A DNA stretch of 64,000 bases from Metaphire vulgaris (Eukaryota > Annelida > Clitellata > Crassiclitellata > Megascolecidae). The notes below the pieces were generated by a model that was given only the letters and a program-made list of their open reading frames with translations, ran no database searches and was not told the DNA's origin. Of the stretch, positions 33,606 through 47,878 are shown piece by piece. How positions within the stretch are numbered: position 1 is the first letter of the stretch; every line of letters starts with the position of its first letter. The translations under genes and the position numbers were made by a program. Location of the stretch: the NCBI GenBank assembly GCA_018105865.1, contig CM030868.1, positions 420,001 to 484,000 of the forward strand, read 5' to 3'.

Positions 33606-35274
33606 CACTGACTGTTCAATACTCATTCCATGTGCTTCTGTTACACAGCGAATCAATTTTCAAAGTTTTTGTTGTCTATAAAACTTGAAAAATGAAAAGC
33701 CTAAATTTGCAGTGATTGGTCCATGTCAATCCAACGATCCATGCACTTGGCTTTATTTCAATCAAATCAGATTTTGCATTTGGGAGGAGGAAGTCAGTCT
33801 TGGTATATGTCGAATATATGTTTTCCTACCCACTGAAAGAGAATTTCGCATCGATTTTGCACAAATCCCGCCACTGCTAGTATAGAGGGGGCCTCCTCCC
33901 CTCCACCACATGCCCCCTCTTGGCTGATCTAAGAACCACGGCCTGCATGACCGTTATGAGCATCTTGAGATCTACTGGCGCTTCATCAATTATACAAATG
34001 TTGCAACGTGTGTGGTCGGCGCCAGAGGTGTAGGTGGAGGCGGGGGCGATGGTGGATTGGGGGGAGAGACGGAAGGAAGGTAAGGACTGCGGGAGGAATA
34101 AATGCACGTACAGCCAAGCATCCAAGCAGACAGAGACAGGCAGGTAGTAGTAGGATCGAGGAAAAGAAAGAGAGAAACTGTTGGTGAAACACAGCAAATG
34201 ACCAGCAGTTGCAGTTTCGTTATTTTCACTTTCGTTCTTTCGTTTTTGTATTTAAATCCTCGTTTTCTAAAACAAAATAGATCCTTTGCCGAAAATAATC
34301 GCTGAGTTTCTCTGTCTGCATCTGTTCCACAAATTATGCAAATAACAAAAATGACCGGAGGTTATTGGCTGAACCGATCGCGTGACGACCAAGTAATGCA
34401 ATTATCCGATGAATTATGAATGAATTCTCCGGTGGCGGGAAAATTTAGAGAGGAAATTTGCAACACCCAGGTCACGTGTCTTCGCAAAAGGTGTTCCAAG
34501 ACGACGTGCCGGTAAAAGTCTTTGTCTTGAAGAGGATTTTAACTTTTCTAATGCGCTGAGATTTATAGAATCTGCATTTTCTCTAGATGTATACGATTCA
34601 GCAACACTTTGGGTCTTTGACTATGCTCTGCTTTAGGCGTCAATGGTTGGTCTTATGGCCTAAAGTCCTAAACGGTGCTTTTCACCAATTTAAAACATAA
34701 GCCATATTGATCAGACAATTCATGTTGGAATATAATAACTACGTAAATGAAAAAAACAACAACAACTTTGAAACGTTAATTAATAAGTTTTCTCGACATA
34801 TTTTCAATATAATACTTAAATGCTTTGTTAGTTTTCGAATGTTCAACAAAATGTCGGCTCTTTTCAATGGGATACAGACAATGGTTTTAAAAATGCCCGA
34901 CGAAAAAAGTGAAGACGCGTCAACAAGAACAACATAAATAACTGCATGTGCAGAACGCCCTCTATGCATGGGGCTTTCGGAAAATTCCCATTTAATTCTA
35001 TTTTGGAGTTTATTTTGGCCGAAGTGAAACTGTCCATTAGGATTGTCGCTCGCAAGGAATTACGGTATTTATTACCGTATATGTTTGCAAAACATCGTCC
35101 ACTGGCAAATGATTCGATTACCGTATATGCGGTATCAGTTGGTAGGTAAGTAAGGAGGTGGATAAATTGCCAGCAATATACCCTTTGGCCGCATTTCTCT
35201 CGTGGATCGGTGACTGTGGAATGTGGATGGGATCAGTGCATCAGCTGATCTAGCCCCCCCCCCGCCGCCGCACC

Positions 35275-36643
35275 TCAGGGCGCGGACGTGGAAGGGGGTC
35301 CAGTGTGGAGGTGAGAGTCGTGCTGCACCTTTTCCAGGTGAACGGCCTTGTGCTGTTTCTTCCATTTCATGCGTCGATTCTGGAACCAGATCTTGATCTG
35401 TCGTTCGGTGAGGTTGAGCAGGTGGGCGATTTCCAGTCTCCTGCGACGCGCCAGGTACCTGCTAAAGTGGAATTCCTTTTCCAGTTCCAGGGTCTGGTGC
35501 CGAGTGTACGACGTCCGTCTGCGTTTCGCGTCTACCCCGAGTCCAGCGTCTGCCGACAAAATGAAAACAACACCCAACAGAATGCCACGAATAATATTAT
35601 AGCGTCGATCGTAAGCCTAAACATCCTTTAGGCCGCTAAAGCCCCCCCGCACACACACTTTTTTAGAGACAGATCTAAGGAAGGGAACAGGCAGAGGGGT
35701 TGGGCACCCCACCCCAACTATTTCTTTCAAGTAATCGACCTATCGAGCACCTTTATAATATTGACTATTAGTAATTTTCTAATAAATAGAAAGTAAGTAA
35801 GTAAGTATTTAATATTAAGCAAATTCTTAAACGATTGATCCGACATCACGTGCTCGATGATAAGCGTAAACCAAAATGGCGGCTGTTTCCTTTACCGTGA
35901 CCGTTGTGAGCTCTTCGCATCCACGGATATATCGGCGTTGAATTTCCGTTTCCGGTTATCTCCGTCACTTCCACTTCGTCGCCCGAATCCTCTTCCGACT
36001 CTGCGCTCGTCTCCTCCTCCTCCTCCTCCTCCTTCGTCGGGGTCGTCGCCCTCCCTCCTCCTTCCCTCGACTTCCGGTTTACCGTTAACCGCATATCCGG
36101 TCTTCCATCGGAGCCTCGTTTCCGGGCATGTGGCGACGACTTCCGCTCTGAACTTCTTCCGTCACTCGTTGTGACGTCACGGGAATGACCGACGCGGCCC
36201 GAACTCTCGCCCCCGCCCCTTCCGAGACGGCCGAAGTAGTAGCGGGTGGCCTCGTCGGTTCCAGGACCGAAGCAGCGAAGGCCCGACTCGGGGCTAAACC
36301 CGGGCATCGACCGCAGCCCGGACGGCGTCAATCCCACGGCGTGACGATCCGTCGAAGCGGCGTCACTCCGCATCTTATACCCCGGAACGTCATTTCCGTA
36401 ACTGAATTGGTGATGGTCGTTATGGTAACGGAGGACTCCGCAGAGGTCGTTTCTCGCCGCTGGAGGCGCTGTGGCCGGCCTGTTACCCCATTTCCCAGTT
36501 ACCCCGCTACAGACGCCACCATCCTCCTCCTCCTCCTCCTCTCCCTCCTCCTCCTCCTCTTCTTGAATCGCAGGAAGCGTTCCCTCACCCTCGGCGCCCA
36601 AATAGCATCCGTCAGCCATGGGGTTCAGCATGTAGGAACTCAT
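35275..36643 (-). CDS. Hox transcription factor, Hox4/5 class (Dfd/Scr-like), two exons
   Basis: Nuclear DNA-binding protein that sets regional identity along the body axis, usually together with TALE partners. Exon 1 is 35896-36643 and exon 2 is 35275-35549; the join (CACG/GTAAAG ... CGGCAG/AC) makes a 340-residue frame with no break. It starts MSSYMLNP, matching the MSS[FY]xxN start of Hox4-Hox5 proteins. The hexapeptide IYPWMR is at 238-243 and binds the partner homeodomain. The homeodomain is at 257-316, with [34 protein letters not shown], Gln50 and Asn51. Two long acidic tracts (28-40, 205-228) are unusual. Derived positions include Ser in HFSRYL and Ala in YLARRRR. TRHQ recalls Deformed and SYTR recalls Scr. 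The mir-10 hairpin upstream favours Hox4. Single-gene evidence does not settle 4 versus 5. The intron is only 346 bases. Confidence 0.93.
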
Positions 36644-36950
36644 CGTGGGCGCAGGCGACGTTGGATGTGGTGGTGGGGGGTGTTGAAGGAAGATGGGTGC
36701 GATCGCCCTCCTCCGGCCTCCGCCCCCCCTCCGATTGAACGATCCGTTGATGTTATCGCCCGTTGACGTAAGACCGAACGAATACGATTCACCTCAATGA
36801 CGAAGTCTCGTTTTTACGCTAATAATAATCCCGCGCCGATCGGTCACGTGACTGTCTCGGGGGCGGCGTTTGGCCGCGGCCGCCGGCGTCGCCGAAGCCA
36901 CGCCCAACGCGGCCTGGGATAGGCGAAGAGGATTTTCTCATCGATTATAA
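36644..36950 (-). promoter_or_regulatory. CpG-rich 5' flank of the Hox4/5-class gene
   Basis: Very GC-rich, CpG-dense sequence peaks at about 36836-36925 (GGGGCGGCG, GGCCGCGGCCGCCGG, CCACGCCC) and includes the palindrome GGTCACGTGAC at 36841. It lies 200-280 bases upstream of the ATG on the coding side, the position expected for promoter and 5' UTR. No TATA box is evident; the start site is not known. Confidence 0.6.
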
Positions 36951-37549
36951 TAATAAATTGAATCTTTTTGATGCATTTAGGGCGTTCAAGATCATGACAT
37001 GGGATTCGATGCGAAAATCTTTGAAGAATATACTCAGCGAGCAGAAAATGACGAACCCACTTTATGCGGCATTCGAAAGACTACTGATGAAACCTAAAAA
37101 CCAGAGTTTTTTCATATACCAGATATTCATAAATACGTCTGCGTTAGTCATTGACTAAGTTTACTCGGAAACAAAACTTAAACAATGCTGTTATTGAATG
37201 TTATCATGAGCGTCTAAACAGCTTCGGCGCTTTGTGTAACCGGTAATACTTTAACCCCTTCCTCCTCCTCTTCCTCCCATCGGAAAATTCTCGTGCCGCC
37301 TCTAGGGGGCGCCTCGAAAGTGGACCATTGGCCTACTTATCTGTAAAATTCATTCTTCACATCAGAACAGCTTTTCCTTCAAGCGTAATCAACCGAACCA
37401 CGTGACCGATTAAATGCGACCCCCCTCCTCACAACACACACACGCGCCTACGACAATAGGTAATTTTTCATTCTTTCATTTGGAGAAAAGTTGTGGAAAT
37501 CTTCAGCCACTCCATCGATCTCTCGAACGCCGCTTCGGTTGCCATTGAC

Positions 37550-37609
<60 letters not shown>

Positions 37610-37867
37610 TCTGTCTCTCCACATCCACCACGGCTAATGCCGCCATTCACTCCCCTTCCTCCTCCTCTTTCTCCTCCTCTTCCTCGTCCTTCTCTTCTTC
37701 CTCCTCCTCCTCCTCCTCCTCCTCCTCCTCCTGCCATCCTCCTTCGTTTTCTTTCGGTCATTGACGGATTATATTGATCGGTCGTTGCTTTGCGCTTTTC
37801 CGTAATTTATTCCAAATACATCGATGCTCGGACGATAAGGGACAAATACACGCCGTGGAATAACAAT

Positions 37868-37939
<72 letters not shown>

Positions 37940-40492
37940 CAGTAATTATGCGTATACAACATATCAACAACAAGAATCGTTATTTATATCTTTTGATTAG
38001 AGCTGACGTCATCAGATATCACAGAATGCGTCTTGTTCCAGTTTCGAGTTCTGTCACCGGAAAACGGTCATTCGTCTTCCTTTCCAACCGACGAGAGAGT
38101 CGATCGAAAGGAGAATTCAACGCACGACAGAAACCGACAGCGCACTGTGGCCAATCGCCGAATGCAAATTTAAGAGAGAAACGTTTAAAATGTTTGCCTA
38201 TAATATGTTCTATTTTCTATTATTTATTAACCTTCAAATCAGTGTTCAACTGTTCGTTTCACAGACAGAAAACAGTAAGATCAGAATAATGATCAATAGA
38301 CGAATGGAAATTGTTATTATTATAATTCTGGTATTGCTGTTTTATGTCCGTGAAATAACGTTACGGCGTTACTTTTACATTAATTTACAACTATTCGTCA
38401 TTTCGCGGCAACCACCACCTGTCAAACAAGAGGCATATATGCGATGCAGACGATCGGCGGGGGAAGCGCAGACGAGAGAAAAAGGAGAATGATCGGTGGC
38501 GGGGCGGGGGTGGGGGTGGGGGTGTGAGGGGTGAGTGGATATATGTTTGAATATATATGTGGACCATATTTCTTCCCTTCGCAATAAACATTTATAAGAG
38601 CGGGGCTTCCAACGGGTTTGGAATTACGAACCGGTGGAGAAAAACCGAATCCATGCATAAAATATTCATCTGCGGAGATGGGACATTGCTGGACGCAGCT
38701 GGGGGAGGGGGAGGGGGTGGCTTTCAATGATCGATTACCGGGTGGGAAAATGGGGGCTGAGGAAGGGGCACCGGTCAGGCGAGTAGCACCTGCGCTCTCA
38801 TATTATAGTCTCATTTCCTTCAGTGGCTTTTTTCTCCGCTGGGTCCTAGGATGTAAGAGAAGGAGGTATAGATAGGATAATGCGTGGATGAGAGGGAATG
38901 GGGAAGGAGGTGGGAAGCGAGGGAGGGGTGGAAAGCCGTCTCCGATGGAAAAGAAAACTCCGAGGATTCTACAATTGCGAATTGTCCGGAAGATTGGTTC
39001 ATCTTTGTAATTTTTCCAATTCTGTCCGATGGAGGGTCGTTATTTTTTGTAGCATAATCTACTTTCTTCCGTTCTCTGATCCTACTTATAGCTCCAATCG
39101 TCTCAATTTACGTCTCTCCTCTTGCCCTCCCCTCCTCCTCCTCTCCCCTCCGCTTTTTCTCCTCTTTTTCTTCCGTTTCTAGAACATCTCATTATTGCCT
39201 CCATGCAAGACTTTGAGAATTCTTTGCTCTTCCTAACTTTTCGGTTTTCGTATAATCTTAACGTATCTGTCCAATCAATCGCTGTCGTCTACTGATTCAT
39301 TTACAGTAGAAATCGATATTTCTCCTTCTAAATGATTATGACTAGAACGCCATTAAGTAGTCGTCGTCGTCGTCATCATCATCATCATCATCATCATCAT
39401 TCCTTTGATGTCCGAATCTCTTTTTCCTTCAGACGATCAATCTTCAATCGTTTGATGAAAAAAACGAAGACTGGTTGTCTACTGCTCCTCCTTCCTCTCC
39501 CTCTCCTCGCGCCATTATTCGTCCGTTCGTTCGTCTCTCTCTCCGTCCGTCCATCCATCCATTCATCACCCGTCGCTCGGACTCATTGCAAAAGACGTCC
39601 TGGAAAGAATTAGACGGAAACTGGAAAAGTGGAAGCGGCGAAAAGAGAACGATTAATGGTGGATCCATGGAAAAAACTGGAAAACGTAGAAACGAAAGAG
39701 AAATGTTGTTTAAATGTCAATATAAATCAATTTAATGAAAAAAATCAAAAACTTAGCGAGGATAAGAATTATTTGAACCTCAACTAAAACAACTTTACCA
39801 CCATCATCACTACCACTGCCATCATTGTTCCTACAAACAAATCGAACTCTCGTCTTTTCTATTTCTTTCTGTCGACTTTTAGCTCTCAAAAATTGAATTG
39901 ACTTCAACAGAGAAGTACAATAAAACCTATATTTAATAGGATTATGCTATAACCACCATAGATATACTCTTCTTGATTTTTCAAAGACTGGAGCTGCTTT
40001 CCATCTCTTCCTCCAGTGGCTAGGAACATGGATTCCATTCGGCGGAGGATCATTCGAAGGAATCGATGAGACGGGAATCGCCGGCCGCACCAGTCTCCGC
40101 TCTCTACGGCGGTCTTCGTGGGGCGTCCAAGAGGGAGAGAGGGAGGGAGGGAGGGAGGGAGAGACCGACGAAAGGTCTACGGTCGCCCTCGGCTCATGGC
40201 CCCGACGGCGACGACGACGACTTCGGCAGTGCGGGCATCGATCAATGCCAAATGGACGATTGCTGATGCAGGAAGAATGGACAGAGAGAGAGAGAGAGAG
40301 GGAGAGAGAGAGAGAGAGGGAGGTAGGGAGGGAGACAGACAGACAGAGAGTGTTAGGCTGATGAGAAGCAATATATGGATTAAAGATATGCAAGCCGACC
40401 AGAAAAACAAACAGACTAAGGCTAATGGACAGACAGAGAAACAGACAGACAATTGCACAGCCGTAGCATCAAATATATTGTATTCAATGTTG

Positions 40493-40543
<51 letters not shown>

Positions 40544-41345
40544 ATTATATTTGTGTGTGTAAATATTCAGCTGGTCATAACTAGTGATAACATTGAAAAC
40601 ACAGGAGCAAAAGTAATACAGGGGCAATAAGCGATCGGATATAAAACTAAAAAAATCAAATCCAGATAAGCAGAACACAGAGAATGGTACACAGAAAAAG
40701 ATTTCCAAGCGAGACAAATCTAACATTAGTAGAATGGATGCTGATGGATATTTATGTTCTGCGAAAAACCATAAAGCAACAGTTTTTGTCACGGGACTGT
40801 TTTCGACAATACTCGACAACTAAAGAAACTTTGTCTCTTCTCAAACGCCTATAGCCCTATAACATACACTACAAACGCTATTAACCCCTTATCCGTGTAT
40901 TTAACTGTAACTCAATGTAAAATGGACGGATATATATCCGGGATCCCCAGTTAAGGGTTTAATAATTACATACATGAAAGTATTGGCTTTTCCTCATGTA
41001 TTTAGGCGAACAAAGCAGTTGGATGTTCAAAGTATAAGCAGAATATAATTTTCAAGTGAATGATTTTCATTTATAAATCCTCATCAGTTTAATTATTATA
41101 ACCAAAATGAAGCACATCATATAAACAGTTTTTATTACTATAAATCAGCTGCAGGACAATGTTCCATTTACTGTTTACATAATTAAAATAATTATTCACA
41201 GATGCATTTTAATTCAGACTTTCTTCTCTCCGCAGTTTAAAGTTGTAGGAACAATCGAAATGTCTAAGCAAATGGTGACATAAATTAATTACGCAAAATT
41301 ATATTATATTGCTGTTTATATTACATACATATGAGTGTATATATT

Positions 41346-41421
<76 letters not shown>

Positions 41422-41497
41422 AATATAATAATGACTGTTGTGTTATTTCCCGAATTAGCCTCGCTCCTGTTCCACTGATCTACAGTGTACTACTAGT

Positions 41498-41553
<56 letters not shown>

Positions 41554-42156
41554 TAACAATAGCAATAATAGCAATAAAGGCTATATGCTTGTATATAAAG
41601 CTTGAGGCCTATCTATCTACCTATTAGATAGCGCGCTTTTGTATATGTTATAATAGACAGCTTTGCAAATTTTCATTCATTATAAGGGCTTTTAGCTGAT
41701 AATATTATATTCGTGTTGTTGTTGTTGATTTTAATTTAGCTTCGCGTGGTAGTCGCTTGTGAATAAAATGCATCGGAAGAATACGAGAGATTGCTTTCAA
41801 TTGTCATCGCATACAATCATTATTTTCCGTCGATCAATCATTCAACTGACTGACAACGAATGGACTGCAATAACTATAGTAGATCGGTGGATCAGGAGCC
41901 AGGATGATCAATCGGAAATAACACAACAATCAATCGGTCTCTCTCTGCCTCTGATTCTCCTCTATCTCCTATAGCGTCATCTGTGTCTGTCTATGTTTTG
42001 TCCTTCCCGGTGTTTTAAGCGCTCGACATTTAACATACACAGATATTACTGAATGCAAATGGACGATGCATACATAGGCCTATATAGGCAATCTAAGTAT
42101 TTAGAACAATACGTGTATATATATGTGTGTGTTTTTATATTATATGTTTATATATT

Positions 42157-42209
<53 letters not shown>

Positions 42210-43623
42210 TATATATCTAATGTGCTTATATACAAAACTTTATATAATATATATATATATAAGCAAGTAATATGCTTATATATAAAACTATATATATATA
42301 TATATATGTATATATATTCCATTTTATATGTTTAGTAGTTTCTTTCTGAATCAGAGATTTAAGGAAATATTCGGTCTGAAAACAAATAAAGTTAGACAGA
42401 TCTAGACAGATATAGGGACATACTATACCGATGCTTCATAAAGATAGAGAGAGACACACACACACACAGAGTGACATATAATATTATGCAAAGGGCTTAG
42501 CCGTGCAGAAGCGGCTCATAGACCGTTTCTGATGTTAAGCTAGAAGAGATCCAGTTGAAAGGATCAAACTCCAAAGTATCCGGTGTACTTGGCACCCGAG
42601 TATCTTCAGGAGCCAGACTCTCTCTCTCTCTCTTTCTCTCAGATTATCAAAGGAGGTCGAAAGTTTCAAATCGAATCGTTCTCTCTTAAGATTCTCCTAA
42701 TACTCTCATTGAAAATCGTAGATATTTCGTATTTATATAGCTCAGATTTTCCAGTTATAGCGATTTCAAAGGTAGGCGCTATATTTTTATGAGCTAGTGA
42801 TATTCTGTATGTGTGTGTGTGTGTGTGTGTATTCTTTAGGCAAAGCACTCGTGTTGGCTGTGGCCCTCAGGTCTTAACTGCGCATTGAGCACCGTTTTAG
42901 TAGCAGTAGCAGAGTTAGCGAAGAGTTTAATATGAAATAAATGAATGTATAGGGTGTAAGTCATATCGTGAATATATTCAATTGTAAAATAAATATATAT
43001 CTGTTTGCTATAGACTGTAAGTTACCAGTAACGATGCAAGGATTTTCACATGCGTGAATTTAATGGCGTTTTGCGATTTGAAAAACTCAACAGAGGGCAA
43101 ATGGCTTGAAGCTCAATTCCTCTTCCCCTCTTTCCCTTTTCTACCTAAATTCTTTTTCACTTCTACAAAATTCTCTGTTTAAATTACCAGCAACGAATTA
43201 CGCTCGCAAAAAGTCATTTGTGGAACAAAACATCTCTCTCTCTCTCACTCTCTATCTATCTATCTATCTATATACAATTTCTCTCTCTCTGTGTGTGTGT
43301 GTGTCTGTCTGTCTGTCTGTCTGTCGTGCTTTTCAATTCCCACTCTTCAATCGTCACGTCAAAAATTGTTTTCATTAGTTTCGCGCAAATATCTCGGATA
43401 GGATTTAACGTAGTCTAGGTAATGGTCGCCATGGGATGAAGATGGGAGAGGGGAACTATAGGCTATAATCCCAATCCCCTCCCGCCGGTCTTAGTCTTTA
43501 GTCTGCCTATTTATGCAGAACAGCATAAACCAGCGTATATCGGCATTTATGCTGACGATAGTTAGCCTCTTCGTCCATCGGGAATTTCAATCGATATTCT
43601 GTCCTCATATCACTCTCTTTTGG

Positions 43624-43693
<70 letters not shown>

Positions 43694-44225
43694 TCGGTCT
43701 TCACCCCGTTCATTCGCTCCCCTGAAACTGTGTAGCGTTGAGAAGACGAAAGCTCGACCCTTCCTCTCTTGACCATTGAGTCCGACCAACGGTGAAGACC
43801 ATTTCGAACATTTATCACTTTCTGACCCATTTTTGGCCGCGAGATTTTGCTATGGAGTGACCAAAAGTTGTCTTACAGCCAGGTCATCCAGTTTATCCAT
43901 TATGTAGACAATAACCGTGGTGGCTACCACCCCCATCCCCAAACAAAGAAAAATTCGCGTTGGTTTTGACAAATGCCGCGACTGGCTCTGCTCCAAATAT
44001 GGGGGCGGTCCCACCTTCACATGCCCTTCTAATGTGGCACCCATCCCCCACAAGCACCCCTCTAATAAAAAAATTCATATAATCAATTTAGCCTCTCACC
44101 TTTATTTGACCTGCTACGGGTTTCGTTTATATTTTTGGTCTTGTCTCAATATTTATATGGCGCCCGTTTTTATGATTTTTTATTCTGCGTATTCGAGAAG
44201 GCCCCGGATGACTCATGAGCAGAGA

Positions 44226-44287
<62 letters not shown>

Positions 44288-45108
44288 TCTCGCTTGCGCA
44301 TGAATAATTATGTTTCCTTCATTAGAAATAATGGCTCCACATATAAACACCGGTCGTCTGCCATTCTCCCAATTGGCGCCAAATGAACGCGAACTAATCA
44401 ACGCAACTGCATTGCCCACGTGACGTGGTGGTGTCCTCCAATGGCTGTCTGTCCGTCTGTCTGTATTTCTATTTGTCTGTCTGACTTTCTGTCTGTCTGT
44501 CTGTCGATTTGTGACTGTTATTTATCTATGCCACGGATCTCAAATGGATGTACAGTAATTTTCCTTCTCTTTGGTAGCGCAATAAATTTTCTGAATTGTT
44601 TCGGCCGTATTTCATAAAATTACTGCCTTGAAATATTGGCAGTCGGTATCCGGGAACGAATAATAAGAACCACGGTGTAAATCACGGCCAATTTTCGTAG
44701 CGCCGCAATTAAAGCAGCGAATCCATTTGATTGAATGGCAAATCGTTTTGAAAAGTACAAATAATTCAGATCGGTTACACAGCGGGCCAATAATCAAAGA
44801 CCGATTTACCTTCGTCACTACGTTGTCCCTTAAATAGGAAATTGGTTAAGCACTCTCTGAAAATGATGGAGTAAGAGGTGGAGAAATTCTTTAGCTGCGC
44901 ACCCCCCCCCCCCAGCGACGAATGTAAATCATCTGATGTTCCTGTATCTGCCGCAAGATGCCGCTGGAAATTAATTGAGTGGGATTTTCTCAACAACGTA
45001 GACATTTTGTGAAGATATGAAGACCAGACGAACGGCTGTAACTAAGCAGCTTCCTTACGAAGTCCCTTTTCTTCACGCGTTTCCCGCACAACTGACCACA
45101 AATCTTCA

Positions 45109-45270
45109 TAATTCCGTCCTATCCTAATATTCCGTCCTATCCTAATCCATAATTCCGTCCTATCCTAATATTCCGTCCTATCCTAATCCATAATTCCGTC
45201 CTATCCTAATATTCCGTCCTATCCTAATCCATAATTCCGTCCTATCCTAATCCATAATTCCGTCCTATCC
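45109..45270. repeat. Minisatellite ATTCCGTCCTATCCTAAT(CCATA)
   Basis: About eight copies of an 18-base unit, with the 5-base CCATA spacer present in roughly every second copy, giving an alternating 18/23 higher-order pattern. Nearly perfect copies suggest recent expansion. Confidence 0.92.
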
Positions 45271-46531
45271 GTGTATTAATTGTTAGAGTGTGCGATTCAC
45301 TTGCGAAAAAGACTGTGGATTCATTTGTTCGATTTATTTATATATTAAATTTGGAAAATGGAGGATTTTCACAATGACTTGTGCGTTGTGCATATATCAT
45401 ATATGATGCCATCACAGAGGCAATAATGACGCTCGAACACGTCAGCGGTTGAAATTTTCCGCTTCTAGAACGTTACGCGTTCAGCTGTTGAAAAGGGAAA
45501 TTATTATTATTACAGATAATTAGGAATTAGATTGGGATTAGTTGTTTTAGCCCCAAATTAATTTGAACTTTAATACTCCGAATGGTCTTGAGTAGCCTAT
45601 TCCTCGATGTCTATGTACGTCCAAAGTACAGACATTTTAACGAAGAAAATATTGAAACCATCTGTTGGATCTTCTTACGACATTAAATTCAATTGAATAG
45701 GCAAACCATTCAACGAACAGCTGCTGTTAGATTAGCATTCTATTATGACATGAAATAATTTCATTAACTTTCTTAGGCAGTCATTTTCTCGATACGTACG
45801 ACGTGGAAATTTCTATCACTGCCATCGATTCAATTATCGCGAACGCATATTATAAAATCTATTGCGGCCTATTCGATATAGATGTTAGGCGTTTGTCTGC
45901 GTAGCTGTGTTTGTCTTTGTCTTTGTATCGTTGGCTGAGCATCCTGTGCTACTGTATTCGACCTTTCTGACCCGGATCTAACCTCCTCTGGATTCTATCT
46001 TCGACGTTGGCCTGATGCCCCCTCTTTACCCCTTCCCCTTTGACCCCAAACACGAGAATCCACACGCGTAGGAAATCATTATACCCTACCCCCAACAAAC
46101 AGACAGCATTGGCTGCATAACCTCTCCCCCCTCCCCACCGCCATCACCAGCCCCTTTCTTGAACTTCTGGTCTAGAATTCTGATCTATCCAGCGACGCAA
46201 TAAGAGTCAAATTTGTAATTACCCGTTTATTTTTCATAATCGTGTCGTATCGTTTGTCGATGTTCCGCCTGCAAATATAGTAATAAATATTGTATTTCGC
46301 GTCTCTGCGTTTTGAGCCGCCCCCACATAACGTCGTGTCATCCGAGACGAGGAGGGTGGGTCAAAAAGTTTTAGCCGTTCAGAGTCTAAGGTTGATCGAA
46401 TAATTACGAGTCAATTCCAGTAATTATATTATTATAATTAATAATAATTAAATCATCCTAGAAGAGAATTAAATTTTTTACGAAATGTGTTTGATGAGTT
46501 GATACTTTGGTCAAATGTTCAGAATTTTCTC

Positions 46532-46640
46532 TATAAAACGTCGGCGGCGGCAGATTCTCAGAATCCAAGCGGTCGTCACAAAGCCTTTCGGGAAGGAAAC
46601 CAGCGCTTCCATCGGATGTGACGTCATCTCGTATACGTAA
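46532..46640 (+). promoter_or_regulatory. Weak candidate promoter and first exon of a non-coding transcript
   Basis: CTATAAAAC at 46531 is followed by a GC-rich 90-base stretch and a strong splice donor, ATAC/GTAAGTAAA at 46637. The layout fits a TATA promoter with a short first exon on the strand opposite the Hox genes. No coding capacity, and chance is a real alternative. Confidence 0.25.
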
Positions 46641-47817
46641 GTAAACTTCTATGTTTTAACATTAGCTTCTGATGGCTTGACGAAGGTAAATTAAAGTGCT
46701 GATGGAGTCTAGAATCATTGTGCGCTATATAATCGAAACGTGTGAAAAACTTTTTTCAGTATGGCGCGTTTCAAAGGGGCAAAAGATCATCGCTGAAAGG
46801 AAGATGTGAAAACAACTTTAGTAAGTATGACTAAGGTTACGTGGTTTCACCGCTACACACTGAGAACTAAAGGTGTAGGAATACTGTATTTTAAATTCCC
46901 AGATAAATCAGAAGACACTTTGATCTTAATGCTCAGCTCAATATTCGAATGATCCTACACTAGATCCCTGTCAACGAACGAAATGATTTTTATATAGCGC
47001 TTGAGTATTTGGTTCTATCCACAGCACGTAGTCTTTGAAGGCATGTTGAGATGAAACAAACAATGAACGGAGCAACAGCAGCAGAATCGGTTTAGAATTC
47101 CAGAACACAACCGAACAGTCTATATTTAGATCAGCGACGTCATCGGTTGATCCCAAAGGTCGAGATTTGCAAATCATCAACTCCCAATCCATCTTCCCAA
47201 ACGTCATTCATCCCTCTCTCTCTCCCTCCCTCTCTCTCCGACATTTACCTCATGGACTGTTTAGCTATTCCACGCGAGATTTCTATTATGTTGCCCGTAG
47301 CGACGGCGGTTGCCATAGCGGCGGGTTGCTACCGAGACAGGAGCTAATCAATACCTGATTTAGGACGGCGGAGTCATCTCCTGCTAAAGAAATCTTCCAA
47401 GTTGCACTAAACCAGTGCACTAAGATCACTGGCATAGCCATGAGGAGCCCCCTCCAATTAAAATTAGTGTTTCTCAGACATATAACCCGAAAATATCGAC
47501 GCATCTCCTTATTTTGGATCCTACTACCCCACCCCCACCGATTAAGACACTGATAAGTACGGTTATTTCTAAGATTATCAATTGAGGGGGTGTCGGTAAA
47601 TTCTGGGGTACCCTACCAAAAAGTCTGGCAAGCAAAAAAGGCCATGCCATAGATGAAATTGGGGGATGTTGGGGTGTCGGTCTGAAATTGGGGTGTAAAA
47701 ATATCCATGCTGACAAGTGAGTTTGGCAAAACAATTCTGACAGGTTCAAAGGGTCGTTGACACGATCCAAAACCAATCCTAAACCATTGGTCAAGTATTG
47801 TATTGATAACTGCGCTA

Positions 47818-47878
<61 letters not shown>

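Noticed and set aside
35857..36766. Long plus-strand open frames opposite Hox exon 1
   Set aside because: They are shadows of the GC-rich exon on the minus strand, which has the hexapeptide and homeodomain.
43850..44078. Minus-strand open frame with a hydrophobic segment
   Set aside because: Frames overlap without agreement, there is no recognisable domain, and splice sites are not convincing.
45109..45270. CRISPR-like regular repeat
   Set aside because: The units are directly adjacent with identical short spacers, so it is a minisatellite in an animal genome.
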